In this document: piece by piece, positions 27,240-37,010 of the stretch | Numbering within the stretch: position 1 is the first letter of the stretch | Layout: the number at the start of each line of letters is the position of its first letter | DNA from: Roseivivax halotolerans | GTDB taxonomy: Bacteria > Pseudomonadota > Alphaproteobacteria > Rhodobacterales > Rhodobacteraceae | Assembly (NCBI RefSeq): GCF_900115815.1 | Contig: NZ_FOXV01000011.1 | Coordinates: forward strand, 56,759 to 120,758 | Direction: 5' to 3' | Length of the DNA stretch: 64,000 nt | Program-made: the position numbers and the translations under genes | Notes under the pieces: model-generated | The model's input: the letters and a program-made list of their open reading frames with translations, nothing else | The model's database searches: none | Told to the model about the DNA's origin: nothing

Positions 27240-28396
27240 TGCGTCTCGATCGGGCGGCCTCCATCGACGATCTGCGCCTGATAGCGAAGCGCCGGATCCC
27301 GCGCTTCGCCTTCGATCTCGTCGATGGTGGCGCCGAGAACGAGCGCAACCTGCGCCGCAACGCCGAAGCCTTCGACGAGGTCGAGCTGACGCCGCGCTAC
27401 ATGCGCGACGTGGGCCGGATCGACACGAGCGCGCGTTTTCTGGGGCGCGGCTACGCCCTGCCCTTCGGCATGGCCCCGATCGGCATGCTCAACGCGTTCT
27501 GGCCGGGCGCGGACGTGGTGATCGCGCGGCTCTGCAAGCGCGAGAACATTCCGTACGTCGCGAGTTCCGCCGCCTCCACGCGGCTGGAGGATCTTGCGAA
27601 GGCCGCGGACGGTAACGGCTGGTTCCAGCTCTACGTCTCTGCCGATGCGGATGTCACCGAAAGCCTGATCGCACGCGCCGAAGCGGCAGGCTTTGACACG
27701 CTCGTCGTCACCGCCGATGTGCCCGCCGCGGGCAAGCGCGACCGCGACATCCGCAACCAGCTTGCCGTGCCGTTCAAGTTCACGCCCGAGGTGGTGCTGC
27801 AATGCGCGATGAACCCGCGCTGGGCCCTCGCAAGCCTCTCGGCCGGCACGCCGAACATCGCCAATTATGCCGACCTTCTGAAAGCCGCGACGTCCTATGC
27901 CGACGTGCAGAAAACACTCATCACACCCGGTTTCACCTGGGAGGCGCTCAAGACGCTGCGGGGCCGCTGGACAGGCAAGTTGCTCGTGAAAGGCATCCTG
28001 CATCCCGAGGATGCGCGTCTTTGTGCCGAGATCGGTTGCGACGGGATCGTGGTGTCGAATCACGGCGGCCGGCAGGTCGCCTTCGGGCCCGCGACGATCG
28101 ACGCGCTGCCCGCGATCGTGGCGGAGGTCTCTGGTAGGATCGCGATCGCGCTCGATAGCGGTGTGCGGCGCGGAGCCGATATCTTGCGGGCCAAGGCGCT
28201 CGGAGCCGACTTCGTCTTTGCCGGGCGCGCGCTGGCCTACGGCGTCGGCGCGGGCGGCGAGGCGGGGGCCAAGCGCGCGGTGGATATCCTCACGCTTGAG
28301 ACCATCCGCGCGCTCGGGCAGCTCGGAGTGCCCGATTTCCGCGATGTCGGCCCGGCGCAACTGACACCTCCACGCGCGGAAGCACGCACCGCCTGA
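27239..28396 (+). CDS. lldD: FMN-dependent alpha-hydroxyacid dehydrogenase, L-lactate dehydrogenase type
   Basis: 385 residues with the LldD/glycolate oxidase TIM-barrel: FDLVDGGAENERNLRRN at the N-terminus, PFGMAPIGM, WFQLYVSADADV, LLVKGI with the FMN Lys, and VSNHGGRQ with the catalytic His, followed by DSGVRRGADI. The enzyme oxidises L-lactate to pyruvate and feeds the respiratory chain. As the last gene of a deoxysugar operon it would consume the L-lactate released by diketo-acid cleavage. Mandelate-type substrates cannot be excluded. Confidence 0.9.
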   Translation: MRLDRAASIDDLRLIAKRRIPRFAFDLVDGGAENERNLRRNAEAFDEVELTPRYMRDVGRIDTSARFLGRGYALPFGMAPIGMLNAFWPGADVVIARLCKRENIPYVASSAASTRLEDLAKAADGNGWFQLYVSADADVTESLIARAEAAGFDTLVVTADVPAAGKRDRDIRNQLAVPFKFTPEVVLQCAMNPRWALASLSAGTPNIANYADLLKAATSYADVQKTLITPGFTWEALKTLRGRWTGKLLVKGILHPEDARLCAEIGCDGIVVSNHGGRQVAFGPATIDALPAIVAEVSGRIAIALDSGVRRGADILRAKALGADFVFAGRALAYGVGAGGEAGAKRAVDILTLETIRALGQLGVPDFRDVGPAQLTPPRAEARTA

Positions 28397-28467
28397 GCCC
28401 TCATCCCGCGCGCGCCTGCGATCACTATCCGGGCACCTCCCTTTCACTCAAACCGGAATTGGCCCAA

Positions 28468-28501
28468 ATACGGGCGCGTGTGCCGACGCGCGCACCCGTA
28501 T
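28468..28501. repeat. Imperfect inverted repeat between the lactate dehydrogenase and RND genes
   Basis: ATACGGG (28468-28474) and CCCGTAT (28495-28501) bracket a GC-rich centre that can extend the stem with one mismatch and wobble pairs. No T-tract follows on either strand. It could be a weak terminator of the catabolic operon or an operator for the efflux genes starting 53 bp downstream. Confidence 0.35.
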
Positions 28502-28553
28502 ACGATACCGACATCTTGCCGTGCTCATAAACGGCAAACAAAAGGTGTAAGGC

Positions 28554-29690
28554 ATGGCCGAGCAACGCAAACCGCTGGACTTCAACGACGATCGCGGGGC
28601 GTCCCGCTCGACATGGATCGCGGCCGGCCTCGTCGTGGTGATCGTGGGCTGGATGGGCAGCGGCTTCGTTCTGCCTTCCGAAACTCCACAGCCGGCAACG
28701 GACGACGACGGCGGGATCGCGCCGGTCGCGGTGACGGTCACTCAATCCACGCCCGAGCCAGTCACCCTGTGGTTCCAGGCCGAAGGCCAGGCCCTGCCCG
28801 ATCGCGACACGTCGATCCGCGCCGAAGCCTCTGGCGACATCGCGGAGGTCATGCATCGCAAGGGCGACGATGTCTCCGAAGGGGCGACCATCGCACGCCT
28901 GTCGGCGGAGAGCGCCGAGGCCGATCTGACCCGCGCCCGTGAGGAGCGCGCCCGCGCCCAGCGCGAGTTCGACAATGCTTCGGCGCTGCTCGAACGCGGC
29001 GTGGCAACCGCTGATCGCGTCAGCCAGGCGCGCGCGACGCTGGCCGCTGCGAATGCGTCTGTCGCGCAGGCAGAGCAAACGCTCGACAATCTCGACATTT
29101 CCGCCCCCTTCGCGGGCCGGCTCGAGACCCTGTCACTCGATGTGGGCGAATATGTGCAAGCCGGAACAGAGGTCGGCCGCATCGTGGACAACCGTCCTCT
29201 CACCGTGTCGATCCAGGTGCCGCAACAATCGCTGCGCCGGCTGGACAACGGCCAGCCCGCCACGGTCAGCTTCATCACCGGAGAGGAGCGCGAGGGCACG
29301 GTCAGCTTCGTCGGCACTTCCGCCAGTTCGGAGACCCGCACCTTCCTGACGGAAGTCGAGGTGCCCAATGCCGATGGCGCGATCCCGGCCGGAATCTCAG
29401 CCGAGGTGCGTATTCCGACAGGCGAGACGCAAGCGCATTTCGTGCAACCCTCCACGGTGTCGCTCGACCCCGAGGGACGCCTCGGCGTGAAGACCGTCGA
29501 CGCGGACAACCGAGTTGTCTTCCATCCAATCGAGATCGTCCGCGCCGAAATCGGCGGCATCTACGTCACCGGACTTCCCGAGGAGGCACGTGTCATCACC
29601 GTCGGGCAAGGGTTCGTCAACGAAGGGGAAGTCGTGGCCCCGAGGCCCGCATCCGACGACCGGGCCGAACAGACCGCGCAGGGAGGGTGA
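28554..29690 (+). CDS. RND efflux periplasmic adaptor (membrane fusion protein)
   Basis: 378 residues. A short cytoplasmic head is followed by one membrane anchor (about residues 22-41), the split lipoyl domain (IRAEASGDIAEVMHRKGDDV and ISAPFAGRLETLSLDVGEYV), a coiled-coil hairpin rich in Ala/Glu/Arg (about 120-180), and beta-barrel and membrane-proximal domains. It links the inner-membrane pump encoded 3 bp downstream to an outer-membrane channel. No TolC-like gene is adjacent. Confidence 0.9.
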   Translation: MAEQRKPLDFNDDRGASRSTWIAAGLVVVIVGWMGSGFVLPSETPQPATDDDGGIAPVAVTVTQSTPEPVTLWFQAEGQALPDRDTSIRAEASGDIAEVMHRKGDDVSEGATIARLSAESAEADLTRAREERARAQREFDNASALLERGVATADRVSQARATLAAANASVAQAEQTLDNLDISAPFAGRLETLSLDVGEYVQAGTEVGRIVDNRPLTVSIQVPQQSLRRLDNGQPATVSFITGEEREGTVSFVGTSASSETRTFLTEVEVPNADGAIPAGISAEVRIPTGETQAHFVQPSTVSLDPEGRLGVKTVDADNRVVFHPIEIVRAEIGGIYVTGLPEEARVITVGQGFVNEGEVVAPRPASDDRAEQTAQGG

Positions 29691-29693
29691 GCC

Positions 29694-32600
29694 ATGAACG
29701 CCCTGATTGACGCCGCCTTCTCGCGAAGCCGCGTGGTCCTGATGGCGCTGGTGATGATCCTCGGTGTCGGGGCCTATGCCTATGTCTCGATTCCGAAAGA
29801 GGCCAATCCCGAGGTGCCCCTGCCCCTTGTCTACGTCTCGACCAGCCTGGAGGGGATCAGCCCTTCGGATTCCGAGCGCCTGCTCGTGGAGCCGATGGAA
29901 ACGGAGTTCGCGTCGATCTCGGGGCTCGAGACGATGGAAAGCCACGCCTCCGAGGGCTTTGCCAGCATCCAGCTCGAATTCACGCCGGGCGGCGATACCG
30001 ACGAGGCGCTCGACAAGGTCCGCGAAGCCGTGGACCGCGTGGAGAGCGATCTGCCCGAAGATGCCTCCGACATCGTCATCACCGAGATAAATACCGCGCT
30101 CTTTCCCGTCATCACCGCCCTGATTTCCGGCCCGGTGCCCGAACGCACGCTCAACGACATCGCCGAAGAGGCGAGCGAGGAGGTCGGCGGCTTACCCGGC
30201 GTACTCGAGGTCGATGTGGGCGGCGCGCGCGACGAGTTCCTTGAAGTGCTGATCGATCCGACCGTCTTCCAGACCTACAATCTCAGCTTCGACGAGCTCA
30301 TTAACCAGCTCCAGCGGAACAATCGGCTGATCGCGGCCGGTGCCATCGAGACAGGTGGCGGCCGCGTCGTTCTCAAGGTGCCGGGTCTGATCGAGGATCT
30401 CGAGGATGTCATGGACATCCCGGTGAAGGTGCGCGGCGACGCGGTCGTCACCTTCGAGGATGTCGCGACGATCCGGCGGACCTTCCAGGATCCAACCGGT
30501 TTTGCCCGGATCGACGGGCAGCCCGCCCTCGCCCTCGAGGTCACGAAGCGCTCCGGCGCGAACATCATCGACACGGTCGCCGCCACCAAGGCCAAGCTTG
30601 AAGAGCTGCGCGCCGAATGGCCCGACAGCGTCGAGGTGACCTACCTCCAGGATCAGTCTGAACAGGTTGAGACGCTGCTCTCCGATCTCGAGGCCAATGT
30701 CATCGCCGCGGTCATCCTCGTGATGATCGTCGTGGTCGCCGCGCTTGGCGGGCGCTCCGCCATCCTCGTGGGCCTCGCCATTCCCGGCGCGTTTCTTGCG
30801 GGCGTCAGCGCGCTTTGGGTGATGGGATACACGATGAACATCGTCGTCCTGTTCTCGCTGATCCTCGTGGTCGGCATGCTGGTCGACGGGGCGATCGTAA
30901 CGACCGAGCTTGCGGACAGGCGCTTGCAGGAGGGTGCATCGCCGAAAGACGCCTATGCCCATGCCGCCAAGCGGATGGCCTGGCCGATCATCGCGTCGAC
31001 CGCGACCACGCTGAGTGTCTTCTTCCCGCTCCTCTTCTGGACGGGGATGGTCGGCGAATTCATGAAGTTCCTGCCGATCACCGTGCTTCTGACGCTGTTC
31101 GCCTCGCTCTTCATGGCGCTCATCTTCATTCCGGTTCTGGGCGGGCTGATCGGCAAACGCCAGCCGCAGACCGGCGCGGCCAAGCGCGCGCTATACGAGG
31201 CAGAGCATGGCGATCCGCGCCGCATGGGCGGATTGACCGGGCTCTACACGCGCCTCCTCGAGCGAGCGATCCTGCGGCCGGGCGCGACAGTGCTTCTGGC
31301 ATTGGCCATGCTCCTCGGCGGCTTCGGGATCTACGGCCAGTTCGGCAAGGGCCTGACGTTCTTTCCCTCGGTCGAGCCCGAGTTCATGCAGGTCCAGGTG
31401 CGCGCACGGGACAATTTCTCGATCTACGAGCGCGACCGCCTCGTTCGGCAGGTCGAGGAACGCATCCTGCCTTACGAAGAGGTCGAGACACTCTATGCAC
31501 GCTCCACCATGAGTGGGGGCCAGGGCGACGAGGAAACGATCGGCACGCTTCAACTCGAACTGACTGAATGGGACGAGCGGCGTCCCGCGGCCGAGATCGG
31601 CGAAGACATCCGCCGGGACGTTGCCGATATCGCCGGGATCGATGTGCAGGTGCAGACGGAAAGCGGGGGGCCGACCAGTGGCAAACCCGTCAGTGTGGAG
31701 ATCGCCGCGCGGAACCCGGCCGTTCAGGCCGAGGCGGTCGAGGAGGTCCGTTCTCTCATGGAGCAGATCGGCGGCTTCACCGATGTCACCGACACGCGCC
31801 CCCTGCCCGGCGTCGAGCTCTCCATCCTCGTCGACCGGGCTGAAGCCGCGCGCTACGGCGCGGATGTCAGCCTTCTCGGCCAGGCGGTTCAGCTTCTCAC
31901 GCAGGGCATCGCGGTCGCCGATTACCGACCCGACGATGCCGATGGGGAACTCGATATACGCGTGCGCTTCCCGGCTGAAGAGCGGTCCCTGTCCGAGCTC
32001 GGCAATCTGCGCGTGCCGACCTCCGCCGGCCTCGTGCCGATCTCGAACTTCGTCACGTTCGCGCCGTCCGAGCGCACCGGCACGATCACCCGCATCGACG
32101 AGCAGCGCGTCGTGACCATCGAGGCGAATGTCGCGCCGGGGCTTCTGGTCAACGATCAGATCACGGCGCTTCAATCGGCCCTCGAGAACACGGAGCTGCC
32201 CGAGGGCGTCAGCTACAGTTTCGCGGGCGAGTCCGAGGATCAGGCCGAGACAATGGTCTTCCTGATGGGCGCCTTCATCTCCGCGATCCTTCTGATGCTC
32301 GTGATCCTCGTTCTGCAGTTCAACAATTTCTACCAGGCTTTCGTCGTGATGAGCGCCATCGTCTTCTCGATCGCCGGTGTTCTTCTGGGGCTAATCGTGA
32401 CCGGGCGCCCCTTCGGCGTCGTGATGGGCGGGATCGGCGTCATCGCCCTGGCGGGAATCGTCGTGAACAACAACATCGTGCTGATCGACACCTTCAACGA
32501 CCTGAAGAAGGCCGGAATGGCCCCGCGCGAGGCAGCGCTCAGGACCGGGGCACAACGTCTGCGGCCGGTCCTGCTGACCTCGATCACGACGGCCCTCGGG

Positions 32601-32828
32601 CTGATGCCAATGGTCTTCGGGATGAACCTGAACTTCTTCACGCGGGAGATCGTGTTCGGTGCGCCCTCGACGCAATACTGGACCGAGCTGTCGAGCGCGA
32701 TTGTCGGCGGCCTCGTGGTCGCGACGCTGCTGACGCTGGTCGTGACGCCGGCCATGCTCATGCTGGGGGAACGCCGACGTCTGAAACGGGAGAAAGCGCC
32801 TGTGCAGGGTGCGCCGCAGCCTGCATGA
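29694..32828 (+). CDS. RND-family efflux permease
   Basis: 1044 residues, the usual size, with N-terminal TM1, two large periplasmic loops and twelve expected helices. TM4 reads GMLVDGAIVTTE, keeping one of the two proton-relay aspartates of AcrB; TM10 reads GIVVNNNIVLIDTF, with Asn where AcrB has Lys940; LRPVLLTSITTALGLMPM holds the conserved Thr. The relay therefore differs from AcrB, as in several less-studied RND branches. The substrate is unknown. Confidence 0.92.
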   Translation: MNALIDAAFSRSRVVLMALVMILGVGAYAYVSIPKEANPEVPLPLVYVSTSLEGISPSDSERLLVEPMETEFASISGLETMESHASEGFASIQLEFTPGGDTDEALDKVREAVDRVESDLPEDASDIVITEINTALFPVITALISGPVPERTLNDIAEEASEEVGGLPGVLEVDVGGARDEFLEVLIDPTVFQTYNLSFDELINQLQRNNRLIAAGAIETGGGRVVLKVPGLIEDLEDVMDIPVKVRGDAVVTFEDVATIRRTFQDPTGFARIDGQPALALEVTKRSGANIIDTVAATKAKLEELRAEWPDSVEVTYLQDQSEQVETLLSDLEANVIAAVILVMIVVVAALGGRSAILVGLAIPGAFLAGVSALWVMGYTMNIVVLFSLILVVGMLVDGAIVTTELADRRLQEGASPKDAYAHAAKRMAWPIIASTATTLSVFFPLLFWTGMVGEFMKFLPITVLLTLFASLFMALIFIPVLGGLIGKRQPQTGAAKRALYEAEHGDPRRMGGLTGLYTRLLERAILRPGATVLLALAMLLGGFGIYGQFGKGLTFFPSVEPEFMQVQVRARDNFSIYERDRLVRQVEERILPYEEVETLYARSTMSGGQGDEETIGTLQLELTEWDERRPAAEIGEDIRRDVADIAGIDVQVQTESGGPTSGKPVSVEIAARNPAVQAEAVEEVRSLMEQIGGFTDVTDTRPLPGVELSILVDRAEAARYGADVSLLGQAVQLLTQGIAVADYRPDDADGELDIRVRFPAEERSLSELGNLRVPTSAGLVPISNFVTFAPSERTGTITRIDEQRVVTIEANVAPGLLVNDQITALQSALENTELPEGVSYSFAGESEDQAETMVFLMGAFISAILLMLVILVLQFNNFYQAFVVMSAIVFSIAGVLLGLIVTGRPFGVVMGGIGVIALAGIVVNNNIVLIDTFNDLKKAGMAPREAALRTGAQRLRPVLLTSITTALGLMPMVFGMNLNFFTREIVFGAPSTQYWTELSSAIVGGLVVATLLTLVVTPAMLMLGERRRLKREKAPVQGAPQPA

Positions 32829-32869
32829 GGTGAGCCAGGAACACTCTCCGAGACCATAAATTTTGCAGC

Positions 32870-34378
32870 ATGCCCCCCAGATCCTTTCACCGAGGCTGGG
32901 GCCGCAGCATCAGGCCAGAGAAGGAGGCCGTCATCCGCTTTTCCATCGCCATCGCCCTGATCCTCGTCCTCTCGGCCGTGGGTCTCACATACGAGATTGC
33001 CGCGGGTCGCGTCCTCGCGCCCTTCTTCGGCACGTCTCTCCTGACTTGGACGACCGTGATCGCGACCGTTCTGGGCGGGTTCTCCCTCGGCAGCGCGCTC
33101 GGCGGCATCGTGGCAGAGCGGCCACGCGCGGAGGCCTTGCGGAATGTACGTCACGCGCTGATCGCGACGGCAGTCTTGATGGCCGCGTCCCCGGCACTCC
33201 TCGGGCTTGTCCATGCGCTGGGCGCGCGAGGCACCGGCGGCATGATGGCAAGCGTCGTGATCGTCTTCTTCCCAGCCTCGGTTTTCGTGACCCTGCCGTC
33301 ACCGCTTTTGGCGAAACTGGCGATCGAGGCGCGGCCCGGCCGGGAGGGATCCTCTCTCGGCTTCGTGCTGGCCGCCGGATCGGTGGGCGCGATCTTCGGG
33401 GCGATCCTCGCCGGGTTCGTGACCCTGCCGCTGATCGGCTCGACGGCGACTTTCGCCGCCTGCGGGGCGCTCGCTCTCGCCTGCCTGCCATTCCTGCGCG
33501 ATGGCGCGCAGGGAAATGCGGGCGTGACGGTGGCCGCAGCGGGATTTGTCGGCTTCGCCGGTCTCGCGGGCGCGCCGGTCTGCCAGTACGAGTCCGGTCT
33601 CTCCTGCCTGCACGTGGTGGAGCGCGGCGCAGAGGTGCGTCTCGTCTCCGACGGCACGGTGCAAGCGGCCGAGCGCGTGATACCGGGAGAGCGCGAGGAT
33701 GACGAGATCGAGATGGCGCTCAGTTACACCGACTGGCTCTGGGCGCGCATGGATCGCGATCTTGGCCCAGACCCTTCCGTTCTGTTCGTGGGTGGCGGCG
33801 GCTACACCTTGCCAACGAAGCTGCTGGCCTCGCGCCCTGAAGCGCAGGCTGTCGCGGTGGAGATCGACCCATTGGTGACGGAGGTCGTGCAGCGCCGCAT
33901 GCCGAGCGCGGGCGCCATGATCGCGCGAACAGGCTATGACGTCTCGGACGGTCCCGACCCCGAGGATCGCCTCGGCATCGCCCATGCGGACGGGCGCGTT
34001 TTTCTCAACGAGACCGATCTCCGCTTCGACGCGGCGGTCATGGATGCGTTCTCGTCAGGCTCCGTTCCCGCGCATCTGGTTACGCGAGAGACCTTCACCC
34101 GCCTCAGGGACATCGTGCGCGGCCCGGTGTACGTGAACATTCTCGACAGCCCAGATGGCCGCCTCGCGCGCGGCACAAACGCGGTTCTGAGGGACGTATA
34201 CGAGCATGTCGCGGCCGTCCGTGGTCAGGTCAACGCCAGGGGCCGGACCAACATCCTTTTCGTCGCCTCCCGTGCGCCGCTCGAGCCATTGCCGACACTA
34301 CCCGAGAATTACGAAGTCGCGGATATCAGCGAGGCCCGCGTCTTCACCGACGATCGCGGCTGGATCGGACACCGCTAA
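32870..34378 (+). CDS. Membrane-anchored spermidine synthase-like protein
   Basis: 502 residues. The N-terminal half has about seven hydrophobic helices (LTYEIAAGRVLAPFFGTSL is typical of the fused-spermidine-synthase membrane domain). The C-terminal half is a Rossmann methyltransferase-like domain: VLFVGGGGYTLPTKLLA, AVEIDPLV, then DAAVMDAFSSGSVPAHL. Related fusions are often annotated as polyamine aminopropyltransferases, but activity is rarely shown. The start is uncertain because no clear ribosome binding site precedes the ATG. It converges on glpR with 14 bp between stops. Confidence 0.8.
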   Translation: MPPRSFHRGWGRSIRPEKEAVIRFSIAIALILVLSAVGLTYEIAAGRVLAPFFGTSLLTWTTVIATVLGGFSLGSALGGIVAERPRAEALRNVRHALIATAVLMAASPALLGLVHALGARGTGGMMASVVIVFFPASVFVTLPSPLLAKLAIEARPGREGSSLGFVLAAGSVGAIFGAILAGFVTLPLIGSTATFAACGALALACLPFLRDGAQGNAGVTVAAAGFVGFAGLAGAPVCQYESGLSCLHVVERGAEVRLVSDGTVQAAERVIPGEREDDEIEMALSYTDWLWARMDRDLGPDPSVLFVGGGGYTLPTKLLASRPEAQAVAVEIDPLVTEVVQRRMPSAGAMIARTGYDVSDGPDPEDRLGIAHADGRVFLNETDLRFDAAVMDAFSSGSVPAHLVTRETFTRLRDIVRGPVYVNILDSPDGRLARGTNAVLRDVYEHVAAVRGQVNARGRTNILFVASRAPLEPLPTLPENYEVADISEARVFTDDRGWIGHR

Positions 34379-34392
34379 CCCGAAGCGGACCT

Positions 34393-35181
34393 TCACTCGA
34401 CAACCACCAATCGCACGTTCTCGTCGTGGCAGCGCCGCACGATCTGCTGATCGGGATCGGTATCGGTGTAGAGCGCCGCGAGATCCGACACCGAGGCGAC
34501 GCGGACCGGTGCCTTTCGGCGGAACTTGGTATGATCTGCGACAAGGAAGACGCGCCGCGACTGCTCGATGATCGTGCGGGTGACGCCGACCTCGTGCATG
34601 TCGAAATCGAGGATATCGCCTTCTTCGTCGATCGCCGAACAGCCGATGACCGCGATATCGAACTTGAACTGGCGGATCGTCCGCTCGGTCAGATCACCGG
34701 TCAGGCCGCCATCCGCACGGCGCAGCGCGCCCGCCGTGACGACCACCTCGCATTCGGGATTGCGCGCGAGCGTCACCGCGACATTGAGGTTGTTGGTCAC
34801 CGCAAGAATGTTGCGATGCGCGAGCAGCTTTTCGGCGACAGCCTCGGTGCTCGTGCCGATATTGAGGAAGATGGAGCAATCGTTCGGGATCTCAGAGGTG
34901 CAGGCGCGGGCGATCGCGGCCTTGCCCTCGGCGTTGATGCTGCGACGGTCCTCGTAGCCGATATTCGTCGTGCCGGACGGCAGGACAGCCCCGCCATGCA
35001 CCCGCTCGAGCCGACCCAGATCGGCCAGGTCGCTGAGATCCCGGCGGATGGTCTGAAGCGTCACGCCGAAATGCTCCGCCAGTCCCTCGACGGTGACTTT
35101 GCCTTCGCGGCGGGCGATCTCGAGGATCTCTGGATAGCGGATTGACTGCGACACGGGCACACGCGTTTTGACTGCCTCCAT
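34393..35181 (-). CDS. glpR: DeoR-family repressor of glycerol metabolism
   Basis: 262 residues using the ATG at 35181; the frame continues upstream to a GTG at 35247, but the family core begins just inside the shorter form. The DeoR helix-turn-helix reads VTVEGLAEHFGVTLQTIRRDL, followed by the sugar-phosphate-binding domain (NIGTSTEAVAEKL, VVTAGALRRADGGLTG, FDIAVIGCSAIDEEGDILDFD). GlpR releases DNA on binding glycerol-3-phosphate. It is divergent from the glpD operon. Confidence 0.92.
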   Translation of the reverse strand: MEAVKTRVPVSQSIRYPEILEIARREGKVTVEGLAEHFGVTLQTIRRDLSDLADLGRLERVHGGAVLPSGTTNIGYEDRRSINAEGKAAIARACTSEIPNDCSIFLNIGTSTEAVAEKLLAHRNILAVTNNLNVAVTLARNPECEVVVTAGALRRADGGLTGDLTERTIRQFKFDIAVIGCSAIDEEGDILDFDMHEVGVTRTIIEQSRRVFLVADHTKFRRKAPVRVASVSDLAALYTDTDPDQQIVRRCHDENVRLVVVE

Positions 35182-35307
35182 TGTTCCTTGATGTTCGCTT
35201 TTGTCAATAAATTGAATCCCCCTCATCTTCGAAAAAGGAAATTTCACTTAGATTCAGTAAATTAGGGCGCCTTCGCCTCTCACAAAGCCAACCCTGGCGA
35301 CCAAAAA

Positions 35308-35329
35308 CGAAAAAAAAAGAAGATTTTCG
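35308..35329. promoter_or_regulatory. Candidate GlpR operator in the glpR-glpD region
   Basis: CGAAAA (35308-35313) and TTTTCG (35324-35329) form an inverted repeat around an A/G-rich 10-nt spacer; further TTCGCTTT-like half-sites occur on both sides. The region is strikingly A/T-rich compared with its surroundings. Assignment is by position and similarity to TTTCG-type DeoR sites. Confidence 0.4.
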
Positions 35330-35395
35330 CTTTCCAAGAGCGCTGCCATTCGTTACGACTCAGCATTGAACGCAAGCTGGGTTTGGGAGGACGCA

Positions 35396-36982
35396 GTGGC
35401 CCGGGGGGACCTGACATTCGACCTCTTCGTCATCGGCGGCGGCATCAATGGATGCGGCATCGCGCGTGACGCTGCCGGGCGCGGCCTGTCCGTCGGGCTG
35501 GCCGAGATGGGCGACCTGGCATCGGCCACGTCCTCAGCCTCGACCAAGCTGTTCCACGGTGGCTTGCGGTACCTTGAGTATTTCGAGGTCAGGCTCGTGC
35601 GCGAGGCGCTGGAAGAGCGCGAGACGCTTCTCAAAGCCATGCCGCACATTTCCTGGCCGATGCGCTTCGTGCTGCCTGTGCATCGCGACATGCGCTTCGA
35701 GGGCTCCACGCCGATGTCGAAGCTCCTCTCGACGGTGATGCCCTGGATGAAGGGTCGCCGCCCCGCCTGGCTGATCCGGGCCGGGCTCTTCCTCTACGAT
35801 CATCTGGGCGGCCGGAAGATCCTGCCCGCGACGAAGACGCTCGATCTGCGTTCGTCACCCGAGGGTGCGCCGCTCGACGACCGGTTCGAGACGGCCTTCG
35901 AGTATTCCGATTGCTGGGTGGAGGATTCCCGCCTCGTGGTCCTGAATGCGCGGGATGCCGAAGCGCGCGGCGCCGAGATCCTGCCGCGCACGAAAGTCGT
36001 CTCGGCGGAGCGGACAGACGCGCTCTGGCGCATTGTCCTGGAGGACGATGCGGGTCGTCGCGAGGTCTTCGCCAAGGCCTTGCTGAACGCAGCCGGGCCC
36101 TGGGTCGGAGACGTCATTCGCGATACGATCCATGCCGAGAGCCGCGAGAAGACGCGGCTTGTCCGGGGCAGCCACATCGTCACGCGGCGGCTCTTCGATC
36201 ACGACAAATGCTATTTCTTTCAGGGACGTGACGGACGCATCATGTTCGCCATCCCTTACGAGCGCGACTTCACGCTGATCGGCACGACCGACCAGGAACA
36301 TACGAATGCCGAAAGCCCCGCAGAATGCACCGAAGCCGAACGCGACTACATGATCGACTTCGTGAACGCCTATCTCAAGGAGCCGATCTCCGCCGAGGAT
36401 GTCGTCTGGTCCTATTCGGGCGTGCGCCCGCTTTATGACAACGGCGCGAGTTCTGCCTCGGCTGCGACGCGGGATTACACGCTGAAGGTTGAGGCCGAGG
36501 GCGGTGCGCCGGTCCTGCACGTCTTCGGCGGCAAGATCACCACCTATCGCCGGCTCGCCGAAAGCGCGATGCAGGAGCTGTCGCCCTATTTCGACGGCTT
36601 GCCGGGCGCATGGACCGCAGGGGTGGCCCTGCCCGGCGGGCAGTTCCCGGTGGATGGGGTAGAGGCGCTGACATCGGCCCTCCGCCGCGACTTCCCGTTC
36701 CTGACGCCCGAGTGGGCCGGTCGGCTTGTCCGGGCCTATGGCACGGAGGCGCGCGAGATGCTGGGCGCGGCCGCGACGAAAGAAGACCTCGGTCGGGATT
36801 TCGGCGCGACGCTCAGCGAAGCCGAGGTCGTCTGGCTCATGGATCGCGAATGGGCACGCCGGGCCGAGGACATCGTCTGGCGCCGCACCAAGCTTGGACT
36901 GAGGCTCGACAAGGACCAGCTCGCGGCGCTCGATGCCTTCATGGTCGCACGGGCAGACGAACGAAAGCTCGCGGCCGAATGA
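35396..36982 (+). CDS. glpD: Aerobic glycerol-3-phosphate dehydrogenase
   Basis: 528 residues. I use a GTG start at 35396 because GGGAGG lies 5 nt upstream and MARGDLTFDLFVIGGG then begins where GlpD proteins do; the in-frame TTG at 35366 is less likely. FAD motif VIGGGINGCGIARDAAGRGL, STKLFHGGLRYLE, and the C-terminal GGKITTYRRLAE are diagnostic. It oxidises glycerol-3-phosphate to dihydroxyacetone phosphate and passes electrons to quinone. It is the first gene of a seven-gene glycerol uptake operon; no glpK is present. Confidence 0.95.
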   Translation: MARGDLTFDLFVIGGGINGCGIARDAAGRGLSVGLAEMGDLASATSSASTKLFHGGLRYLEYFEVRLVREALEERETLLKAMPHISWPMRFVLPVHRDMRFEGSTPMSKLLSTVMPWMKGRRPAWLIRAGLFLYDHLGGRKILPATKTLDLRSSPEGAPLDDRFETAFEYSDCWVEDSRLVVLNARDAEARGAEILPRTKVVSAERTDALWRIVLEDDAGRREVFAKALLNAAGPWVGDVIRDTIHAESREKTRLVRGSHIVTRRLFDHDKCYFFQGRDGRIMFAIPYERDFTLIGTTDQEHTNAESPAECTEAERDYMIDFVNAYLKEPISAEDVVWSYSGVRPLYDNGASSASAATRDYTLKVEAEGGAPVLHVFGGKITTYRRLAESAMQELSPYFDGLPGAWTAGVALPGGQFPVDGVEALTSALRRDFPFLTPEWAGRLVRAYGTEAREMLGAAATKEDLGRDFGATLSEAEVVWLMDREWARRAEDIVWRRTKLGLRLDKDQLAALDAFMVARADERKLAAE

Positions 36983-37010
36983 AGGCGCGCGACAGGAGGA
37001 GAAGACGCGG

